From NCBI RefSeq assembly GCF_028473645.1, contig NZ_CP097269.1, forward strand, positions 4,859,501-4,923,500: a stretch of DNA of 64,000 nucleotides. The letters run 5' to 3'. The stretch comes from Acidovorax sp. GBBC 1281. Lineage in GTDB: Bacteria > Pseudomonadota > Gammaproteobacteria > Burkholderiales > Burkholderiaceae_C. Numbering within the stretch: the stretch's first letter is position 1; the number at the start of each line of letters is the position of its first letter. A model generated the notes under the pieces. That model had not been told where the DNA came from. It saw nothing but the letters and a program-made list of their open reading frames with translations, and made no database searches. Of this stretch, positions 8,649 through 15,242 are shown one piece after another. A program made the translations under genes and the position numbers.

Positions 8649-9530
8649 CTACCCCAGCGCCAGGGCGGTGACGCCCGCTGCGATCATCACCGCGCCCGCG
8701 ATGCGCGCGGCCCGGTCGCCCTCGCCCAGCAGGTGGCCGCCGATGAGGGCGGCGAACAGCATCGACACCTCGCGCGCCGGCGCCACGTGCGACAGCGGGG
8801 CCTCCTGCATGGCGTACAACACCAGCACGTAGGCCACCGGGCTCACCGCCGCCACCAGCAGGGCGAAGCGCCACTGCACGCGCCAGAGCACGCGCGCGGC
8901 CGGCAGGTCGCGCAGCACCACGGGCGCGAGCACCACCACCCGCACGAAGTTGCCCATGTAGTCCACGAGGATGGGCGACATGCGCAGCACCTTCACCGCA
9001 TAGCCGTCCACCACCGTGTAGCTGGCGATGAACGCGCCGGTGAGCACGCCGTAGCGGATGCCTGCATGCACCCGCTGCCGCGCGGCCGGGTCGTGCGCGG
9101 CGCGCAGCAGCGCGGGGCCGCCGGCGATGAGGAACACCCCGCCCACCACGCCCGCGATGCCCAGGCCCCCGAGCAGCGAGATCTGCTCGCCCAGGAACGT
9201 GATGGCGACGAGCGACGACATCAGCGGCCCTGAGCCGCGCGCAAGCGGGTACACCACGGTCAGGTCGGCCTGGCGGTAGCCGCGCAGCAAGATCACGTAG
9301 TACGCCACGTGCAGCAGCCCGCTGGCCACGACGAAGCCCCATTCCTTGGCACCCCATTCGGGCACGGCATCGCGCCCGAGCCACCAGCCCAGCGGCGCCC
9401 AGCCCAGCATCATCAGCACCGAGGTGAAGAAGGCAAAGCGTGAATCGCCGCCCGCTTTCTTGGCCGCGATGTTCCAGCATGCGTGGATGAGCCCGGCCAG
9501 CAGGATGAGCGCGAAGGCGTTGAAGGTCAC
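8649..9530 (-). CDS. EamA/DMT family transporter
   Basis: A 293-residue membrane protein with about ten hydrophobic segments in two homologous halves, as in the drug/metabolite transporter superfamily. Recognisable parts are FALILLAGLIHACWNIAAKK at the start, LTVVYPLARGSGPLMSSLVA near 105 in the first half, and a matching REVSMLFAALIGGHLLGEGD segment in the second half. It probably exports a small metabolite across the inner membrane; the substrate is unknown. The downstream DUF429 gene starts three bases after its stop, so the two are probably one transcript. Confidence 0.88.
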   Translation of the reverse strand: MTFNAFALILLAGLIHACWNIAAKKAGGDSRFAFFTSVLMMLGWAPLGWWLGRDAVPEWGAKEWGFVVASGLLHVAYYVILLRGYRQADLTVVYPLARGSGPLMSSLVAITFLGEQISLLGGLGIAGVVGGVFLIAGGPALLRAAHDPAARQRVHAGIRYGVLTGAFIASYTVVDGYAVKVLRMSPILVDYMGNFVRVVVLAPVVLRDLPAARVLWRVQWRFALLVAAVSPVAYVLVLYAMQEAPLSHVAPAREVSMLFAALIGGHLLGEGDRAARIAGAVMIAAGVTALALG

Positions 9531-9566
9531 GGTGCTGAAACGGGGGAGAGGAAGCCTGAATGCAGA

Positions 9567-9594
9567 AGGCCGCAGCGCATGGCGCCTGCGGCCT
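9567..9594 (-). terminator. Possible terminator hairpin after the BLUF gene
   Basis: Aggccgcag (9567-9575) and ctgcggcct (9586-9594) form a perfect 9-bp GC-rich stem. It sits 40 bases downstream of the BLUF stop on the minus strand. There is no T run on either side, so it may act as an mRNA-stabilising stem rather than an intrinsic terminator. Confidence 0.35.
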
Positions 9595-9633
9595 CGGGGG
9601 GACGGGTGAGGGACCGGGGGGAAGCAGGCCCGC

Positions 9634-10056
9634 CTAGGCGCGGCCGATGATGGACGCCGTGGCCATCAGTTCTTCCAGCAGCGCGAACGACACGCGGCCC
9701 GACACCGAGTACGGGTCCAGCTCGGGCTTTTCGGAGTATTTGAGCAAGATGGAGTGGTTGATGCGGGTCAGGTTGACCTGGCCCATGGTCCAGCCGCCGA
9801 AGCGGCGCTCGTGGATCTCCTCGAAGTGCAGCAGCTCCACGTCCTTGTGCCGCGGGTCCTTCTGGATGTGGCCGTACAGGGCGCTCACCGCGGAGCGGCC
9901 GCCCTCGATCGCCTGCAGGAACACGCCCCCGCCGTAGCAGAGCACGCCGGTGATGCCGCAGGTGGGGTTGTGCTGGCGCGACTGGCTGAGGATGGCTTCG
10001 ATGGCGTCGGGCGAGGTGTCCACGGCGCGGCTGGCGTAAAGCAGTCGGACGAGCAT
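9634..10056 (-). CDS. BLUF domain blue-light sensor
   Basis: A 140-residue single-domain BLUF protein, which binds FAD and senses blue light. All key residues are in place: Y7 and S9 in VRLLYASRA, N30, Q48 (GVFLQAIEG), W89 and M91 (FGGWTMG). These match the Tyr/Asn/Gln/Trp/Met set that rearranges hydrogen bonds around the flavin. After residue 100 there is only a short C-terminal tail and no GGDEF, EAL or other output domain. Signalling must therefore go through protein partners. The start codon is one base from the folE stop with a good internal ribosome-binding site (AAGGAA), so synthesis is coupled to folE. Confidence 0.93.
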   Translation of the reverse strand: MLVRLLYASRAVDTSPDAIEAILSQSRQHNPTCGITGVLCYGGGVFLQAIEGGRSAVSALYGHIQKDPRHKDVELLHFEEIHERRFGGWTMGQVNLTRINHSILLKYSEKPELDPYSVSGRVSFALLEELMATASIIGRA

Positions 10057-10057
10057 G

Positions 10058-10783
10058 TCAGTTCCTTCCGGGAATGAGCGAGAGGAATTCGCGGCGCAGG
10101 GCCGGGTCCTTGAGGAACACGCCGCGCATGACGGAGTTGAGCATCTTGCTGTCCATCTCGCGCACGCCGCGCCAGGACATGCAGAAGTGGCTGGCCTCCA
10201 TCACGATGGCCAGGCCGTCGGGCTGGGTCTTTTCCATAATGAGGTCGGCCAGTTGCACCACGGCCTCTTCCTGGATCTGGGGGCGGCCCATGACCCAGTC
10301 CACCAGCCGCGCGTATTTGGACAGGCCGATGACGTTGGTGTGCTCGTTGGGCAGCACGCCGATCCAGATCTTGCCCATCACGGGGCAGAAGTGGTGGCTG
10401 CAGGCGCTGCGCACGGTGATCGGGCCGACGATCATCAGCTCGTTCAGGTGCTCGGCGTTCGGGAACTCGGTGATGGCCGGCTGCTGCGCGTAGCGGCCCT
10501 TGAAGACCTCGTTGAGGTACATCTTGGCCACGCGCCGCGCGGTGTTCTGGGTGTTGTGGTCGGTCGCCGTGTCGATGACCAGGCTGTCGAGCACGCCCTG
10601 CATCTTGGCCTCGACCTCGTCGAGCAGCAGTTCCAGCTCGCCGGGCTCGATGAACTCGGCAATGTTGTCGTTCGCATTGAAGCGCTTGCGTGCCGCGGCC
10701 AGCCGTTCGCGGATTTTGACGGAAACGGGCGTGCCCTCTTCGGGCGGCGCGTCGTTCGATTCGGCGGCGAGTTGTCTGAACAT
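10058..10783 (-). CDS. folE: GTP cyclohydrolase I
   Basis: This enzyme converts GTP to 7,8-dihydroneopterin triphosphate, the first step of folate synthesis. Zinc and catalytic segments are present: TVRSACSHHFCPVMGKIWIG and ASHFCMSWRGVREMDSKM, plus NTARRVAKMYLNEVF near the start of the catalytic core. The start at 10783 (MFRQLAAESND) gives 241 residues. The frame stays open to 10846, but that stretch runs into a dispersed repeat copy, so the longer form is unlikely. An ATG at 10792 is also possible. The BLUF gene follows immediately. NudB, which acts on the product of FolE, is encoded about 4 kb away. Confidence 0.95.
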   Translation of the reverse strand: MFRQLAAESNDAPPEEGTPVSVKIRERLAAARKRFNANDNIAEFIEPGELELLLDEVEAKMQGVLDSLVIDTATDHNTQNTARRVAKMYLNEVFKGRYAQQPAITEFPNAEHLNELMIVGPITVRSACSHHFCPVMGKIWIGVLPNEHTNVIGLSKYARLVDWVMGRPQIQEEAVVQLADLIMEKTQPDGLAIVMEASHFCMSWRGVREMDSKMLNSVMRGVFLKDPALRREFLSLIPGRN

Positions 10784-10826
10784 GGGCGGCATCGTACCAG
10801 CGAATGCCCGCCCCGGCTTGCCGAGT

Positions 10827-10883
10827 GTTTTTGGCCCCCAGCGCATATTCCTCTAGGGCATATAGCTATAAAAATAATAGCGT
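10827..10883 (+). repeat. Dispersed intergenic repeat, copy 2
   Basis: One of the best-preserved copies: ggcccccagcgcatattc (10833-10850), ctctagggca (10851-10860), then gctataaaaataatagc (10865-10881). It lies between the clsB 3' end and the folE 5' end and overlaps the alternative long folE N-terminus. Confidence 0.8.
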
Positions 10884-10903
10884 CAAACCCAAGCCGCACC
10901 GGC

Positions 10904-12124
10904 TCAGTAGCGGTTGCCGGTCACCCAGAGCGCGGCGCGCATGATGGCGAAGGCGATGCGGTCCAGCGCGCGCTGGCGCCAGGGGCGCTCGGCGTAGGCG
11001 CGCGGGTCCATGCGCTGGCCGGCATGCTCCATGGCGTGCACCAGGCGTTCGCGCAGGTCGGCGGCGAAGCCCGCGTCCTCGATCACCACGTTGGCCTCGC
11101 GCGCCAGCAGCAGCGACAGCGGGTCGAGGTTGGACGAGCCCACGGTGGCCCAGGGGTGTTCGCCCAGCGCATCGACCACCGCCACCTTGGCGTGCAGGAA
11201 GCTGGGCGAATATTCGTGGATCTCCACGCCGGCCTTCAGCAGCGCGCCGTACACGGGCCGGGCCGCGTGGTACTGCATGAAGTATTCGTAGCGCCCCTGG
11301 AGCAGCAGGCGCACGCGCACGCCACGGCGCGCGGCCAGCACCAGCGCGCGGCGCAGCTTGCCGCCGGGCACGAAGTAGGCGTTGGCGATGATGATCTCGT
11401 GCCGCGCGTTGGCGATGGCGCGGCGGTAGGCGCGTTCGATGCGGCTGCGGTTGCGCAGGTTGTCGCGCAGCACCAGCGCGGCCCGCATGCGGGGGCCCGC
11501 GTCGTCCGCATCCTCCTGCGCGCGCCGGGCCTGTGCGGCTGCGCGCAGGTCGCGCAGCGCATCGGCCAAACGGTGGCGGCGCGCGTCGCGCACCGCCTTG
11601 AGCCGCCACCACACGTGCTGCATGGCCTCGTCGGCCTGCTCCACCAGCCGGCCCTCGGCACGCACCGCGAAATCGAAGCGCGGGGCTTCCAGCACGCCGT
11701 GGTTGGGGTCGTGCAGGTCGTCCAGCACGTTGATGCCGCCGCAAAACAGCACGCAGCCATCCACCACGCACAGCTTGCGGTGCAGCCGGCGCCAGCGGTG
11801 GGGCAGCAGCATGCCCAGCGTGCCGACCGGCGAATACACCTGCATCTGCACGCCCGCGGCCTGGAACCGCTCGGGCCACGGGCCGGGCAGCGAGCCGGTG
11901 CCCACGCCGTCCACCACCAGATGCACGCGCACGCCGCGTTCGGCCGCGCGCACCAGCGCCTCGGCAATGCCGGCGCCCGTGCCGGTGCAGTCGAAGATGT
12001 AGGTCTCGAACTGGATGTCGGACGTGGCGGTGTCCATGTCGGCCACGAGGGCCGCGAACAGCTCCTCGGACCCCTGCAGCAAGCGGACGCGGTGGTCCGC
12101 GCCGAGCACGGCGGCATGCGACAT
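10904..12124 (-). CDS. clsB: Cardiolipin synthase, ClsB type
   Basis: A 406-residue phospholipase D superfamily protein. The two HKD motifs are at about 115-122 (LHRKLCVVDG) and about 310 (FLHAKVAVVDALGEHPW, followed by VGSSNLDPLS). There are no N-terminal membrane segments, as in E. coli ClsB (YbhO). It would join phosphatidyl groups to make cardiolipin at the inner membrane. The upstream gene on the same strand encodes an EEP-family protein. That pairing matches the ybhP-clsB arrangement of E. coli and supports ClsB over ClsA. The gap between the two is about 20 bases. Confidence 0.9.
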   Translation of the reverse strand: MSHAAVLGADHRVRLLQGSEELFAALVADMDTATSDIQFETYIFDCTGTGAGIAEALVRAAERGVRVHLVVDGVGTGSLPGPWPERFQAAGVQMQVYSPVGTLGMLLPHRWRRLHRKLCVVDGCVLFCGGINVLDDLHDPNHGVLEAPRFDFAVRAEGRLVEQADEAMQHVWWRLKAVRDARRHRLADALRDLRAAAQARRAQEDADDAGPRMRAALVLRDNLRNRSRIERAYRRAIANARHEIIIANAYFVPGGKLRRALVLAARRGVRVRLLLQGRYEYFMQYHAARPVYGALLKAGVEIHEYSPSFLHAKVAVVDALGEHPWATVGSSNLDPLSLLLAREANVVIEDAGFAADLRERLVHAMEHAGQRMDPRAYAERPWRQRALDRIAFAIMRAALWVTGNRY

Positions 12125-12144
12125 GGCTCAAAGCCCCCCGCGGC

Positions 12145-12885
12145 TCACAGGCGGAACTCGGCGATGAGCGGCAGGTGGTCCGACATGCGCCACCAGATGC
12201 GCCCGCGCGGCACGTGCAGGCCGAGCGGCGTGAGCCCGCGCACGTAGACGTGGTCGAGCTGCACCATGGGCAGGCGGGCCGGGTAGGTGAAGGTGCGGGG
12301 CGCCTCCTCGTACTCGTACAGCCCGCAGGCCGCCAGCGCGCGCTTGACCTGCAGGCCCCAGTCATTGAAATCGCCGGCCACCACCAGCGGCTCGTCCGGC
12401 GGCACCTCGCGGGCCACGAAGCGCTGCAGTTGCGCCACCTGGCGCACGCGGCTGCCGGGGATCAGACCCAGGTGCACCACGATGGCATGCACGCGGCGGC
12501 CGTGGATCTCGACCTCGACATGCAGCAGTCCGCGCTGCTCGAAGCGGTGGTCGGAGATGTCCTCGTGCCGGTGCCCGATCACCGGCCAGCGCGACAGCAA
12601 CGCGTTGCCGTGCTCGCCGTGGCGGGTGACGGCGTTGGTGCGGTACACCGCCTCGTAGCCCTCGGGCGCCAGGAACTCGGCCTGGGGCATGTCGGGCCAG
12701 CGCTGGAAGTACTGCTGTTCGCGGCGGTGCATCTTGCGCACCTCCTGCAGGCAAACGATGTCGGCGTCGAGCTGCTCGACGGCATGGCCCAGGTTGTGGA
12801 TCTCGAGGCGGCGGGCCGGGCCCAGGCCCTGCACCCCCTTGTGGATGTTGTAGGTGGCGACGCGCAGGATGTCGGAGGGGTCCAT
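12145..12885 (-). CDS. Endonuclease/exonuclease/phosphatase (EEP) family protein, YbhP-like
   Basis: A 246-residue protein with the EEP fold: N-terminal LRVATYNIHKGVQG, catalytic Glu in ADIVCLQEVRKM, VAGDFNDW in the middle and a C-terminal SDHLPLIAEFRL. These are the metal-binding Asn/Glu/Asp/His residues of the family. It is encoded directly upstream of clsB, as ybhP is in E. coli, which suggests a role linked to phospholipid metabolism. The substrate is unproven. No signal peptide is visible, so it is probably cytoplasmic. It is divergent from the receiver-TPR gene. Confidence 0.87.
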   Translation of the reverse strand: MDPSDILRVATYNIHKGVQGLGPARRLEIHNLGHAVEQLDADIVCLQEVRKMHRREQQYFQRWPDMPQAEFLAPEGYEAVYRTNAVTRHGEHGNALLSRWPVIGHRHEDISDHRFEQRGLLHVEVEIHGRRVHAIVVHLGLIPGSRVRQVAQLQRFVAREVPPDEPLVVAGDFNDWGLQVKRALAACGLYEYEEAPRTFTYPARLPMVQLDHVYVRGLTPLGLHVPRGRIWWRMSDHLPLIAEFRL

Positions 12886-13015
12886 GGCGCGATTGTGTCG
12901 CAGCCGCGCGTCGTTCCGGTGTCAGCCGGCGGGAAGGGCCTTTTTTCCACCCTCTGGCCGGCGCCGTGCGCCCTACACTGTGCTCTTTGCTCACCGGGAC
13001 GCGCGCCGCACCGCC

Positions 13016-14755
13016 ATGGCCACCGCCAAAGAACCAGACTCCACGGAATCCCAGGCGCTGGTGATCGACAGCAACGCGACCTCGCGCAGCATCCTGGTGG
13101 CGCAGTTGCGCGAATACGGCATCCACCGCGTGGTGCAGTGCAGCAGGGTGCAGGACGCACGCAGCCGGCTGGAGCACACCGTGTTCGACTACGTGCTGTG
13201 CGAGCAGTATTTCGCCGAATCCGGGCAGTCCGGCCAGACGCTGCTGGACGATCTTCGGCGCGCCCAGATGCTGCCGTTTTCCACCGTGTTCTTCATGGTC
13301 ACCGCCGAGGCCTCCTACGCCGCGGTGGCCGAGGCGGCCGAATCCGCGCTGGACGGCTACCTGCTCAAGCCCTTCACGCCCAGCGCGCTGTTCGAGCGGC
13401 TGGGCCTGGCGCGCCTGCGCAAGACCCACCTGCGCCCCATCTTCGATGCCATCGGGCGGGAGGACTTCGAGGCCGCCGCCCAGCTGTGCGTGGAACGCTT
13501 CGAGGCGCGCAAGCCCTACTGGCTGTATGCCGCGCGCATCGGCACCGAGCTGCTGCTGCGCCTGGCGCGGCACGACGAGGCCCGCACCCTGTTCGAGGCG
13601 GTGATCGAGGCGCGCGCCCTGCCCTGGGCCAAGCTGGGGGTGGCGCGGGCGCAGATCGAATCCGGCCAGGCGCCGCGGGCCATCACCACCTTGCAGGGCC
13701 TGATCGGGGAGGACGCCTCGTTCGCCGACGCGTATGACGTGCTCGGGCGCGCGCAGGTCGAGATGGGCAATTTCGAGGACGCCATGGCCACCTACCGCAC
13801 GGCCAGCGGCCTCACGCCGGACTCGGTGGTGCGGCTGCAAAAGCTCGGCATGATGGCCCACTACATGGGCGACCGCGAAACGGCGGCCAAGGCCCTGTCG
13901 CGCGCCGCGGTGCTGGGCATCGACTCCAAGCTGTTCGACTACCAGTCGCTGGTGCTGCTGGCCTTCGCGCACTTCACGGGCAACGACCGCAAGGGCCTGG
14001 AGCGCTGCATGGCCGACTTCGTGCGCATCCTGGAGCGCCATGGCGACAGCCGCCGCGTGCAGCGCTTCAGCGAAATCGTGGCGGCGCTGCAGCAGATCCA
14101 GCAGCGCCAGTTCGCCCAGGCCGTGGCGGGGGTGCGCGCCATGGCGCGCGAGATCGGCATCGGCGAATTCGACTACGAAGCCGCCTGCAACCTGAGCAGC
14201 CTGCTGGCCGTGCTGGCCGCCACCTCCATCGATCTGCAGGAGGGTCCGGCCTGGGTCACCGCCATCGGCATGCGCTACGCCAACACGCGCGGCCTGTGCG
14301 AGCTGATGGCCAATGCCTGCCTGGTCCACCCCGACTACTCGGACATCGTGCGCGGCTGCCTGCTGCAGATCAACAAGGCCGCCGAGAATGCGGTGGCGCT
14401 CAGCCTGTCGGGCGACCCCGGCGGCGCGGTGGCGCAGCTCCTGGACGCCGCCGGCACCACGCTCAACACCAAGCTGCTGGACCTGGCGCAGCAGATGCTG
14501 ACCCGGCACGCCGCCCGCATCGACGACGCTGCGGCGCGGCAGGCGGCCATCGACGCCCTGCGCTCGCGCTGCGGCCCGACCACGCCGCGCGCCGTGCTGG
14601 GCCAGGCCACCGAAAGAAAGCCGGGCGAGCTGGTGCTGCGCACGTCCAGCGCCGCCAGCACGCCCGCCGCCACGCCCGCCTCGCCTTCGTCACCCTCCTC
14701 GCCACTGCCCGAACCGGCCGATCTCGCGGCGGTGCTGCGCCTGCGGCCGATGTAG
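13016..14755 (+). CDS. Receiver-like domain plus TPR protein, with Glu at the phospho-acceptor position
   Basis: A 579-residue protein. Residues 13-125 have a response-regulator receiver fold: ALVIDSN near 18, FDYVLCEQ near 58-64, T96 (FMVTAEAS) and K118 (GYLLKPF). The position that normally holds the phosphorylated Asp appears to be E63, and one Asp of the acidic pair is Ser19. Phosphorylation is therefore unlikely. Residues about 150-470 are helical repeats of TPR type (for example EDASFADAYDVLGRAQVEMG). The C-terminus is a low-complexity Ala/Pro/Ser tail. No DNA-binding or enzymatic output domain is visible, so it is probably a scaffold. The start is the ATG at 13016. Confidence 0.82.
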   Translation: MATAKEPDSTESQALVIDSNATSRSILVAQLREYGIHRVVQCSRVQDARSRLEHTVFDYVLCEQYFAESGQSGQTLLDDLRRAQMLPFSTVFFMVTAEASYAAVAEAAESALDGYLLKPFTPSALFERLGLARLRKTHLRPIFDAIGREDFEAAAQLCVERFEARKPYWLYAARIGTELLLRLARHDEARTLFEAVIEARALPWAKLGVARAQIESGQAPRAITTLQGLIGEDASFADAYDVLGRAQVEMGNFEDAMATYRTASGLTPDSVVRLQKLGMMAHYMGDRETAAKALSRAAVLGIDSKLFDYQSLVLLAFAHFTGNDRKGLERCMADFVRILERHGDSRRVQRFSEIVAALQQIQQRQFAQAVAGVRAMAREIGIGEFDYEAACNLSSLLAVLAATSIDLQEGPAWVTAIGMRYANTRGLCELMANACLVHPDYSDIVRGCLLQINKAAENAVALSLSGDPGGAVAQLLDAAGTTLNTKLLDLAQQMLTRHAARIDDAAARQAAIDALRSRCGPTTPRAVLGQATERKPGELVLRTSSAASTPAATPASPSSPSSPLPEPADLAAVLRLRPM

Positions 14756-14775
14756 CGCTGGCCGGGAGGCCGCGG

Positions 14776-15237
14776 TCAGGCGGGCGGCGTGAACCGGGGC
14801 AGCATCAGGCACGCCTCGGCATTGGAGGGCGAAAAGCAGGCCAGCGCCGCATCGCGCCAAGGCAGCCAGCGCCACGCCACATGCTCGCGCGGGCTCAGCA
14901 CCACCGGCGTGCCCTGGGGCACGCACAGGCCGAACAGCCGTTCGCGGTTGCGCACCACGCCCGGCGCGTAGCGATGCAGCCACTGCGGCCAGATGTCGTA
15001 GACGTTTTCCAGTGCCCAGTCGGTCAGCACGCAGCCGGGGGCGCGGGCATCGATGCCCGTTTCCTCGCGCACTTCGCGCACCGCTGCATCCTCGAATGGC
15101 TCCTCGGGCCAGTCCTTGCTGCCGGTGACCGACTGCCAGTGGTCGCCACCGCCCGCCCGGTGGATCAGCAACACGTCCAGCGCCGGGGTGTGGACCACCA
15201 CCAGCACCGACTCGGGGATCTTGAACGCACCCGGCAA
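14776..15237 (-). CDS. nudB: Dihydroneopterin triphosphate diphosphatase, Nudix family
   Basis: A protein of about 153 residues. IPESVLVVVHTPALDVLLIH at the N-terminus, HWQSVTGSKDWPEEPFEDAA and REVREETG (a Nudix box one residue longer than canonical), and WRWLPWRDA near the end match NudB. The enzyme removes pyrophosphate from dihydroneopterin triphosphate in folate synthesis. No ATG is available near the N-terminus. A TTG at 15237 is the best start and gives the expected length; it lies 5 bases after the stop of the upstream CheW-domain gene. Expression is probably coupled to that gene. Product confidence is good, start confidence only moderate. Confidence 0.85.
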   Translation of the reverse strand: MPGAFKIPESVLVVVHTPALDVLLIHRAGGGDHWQSVTGSKDWPEEPFEDAAVREVREETGIDARAPGCVLTDWALENVYDIWPQWLHRYAPGVVRNRERLFGLCVPQGTPVVLSPREHVAWRWLPWRDAALACFSPSNAEACLMLPRFTPPA

Positions 15238-15242
15238 CGGGA

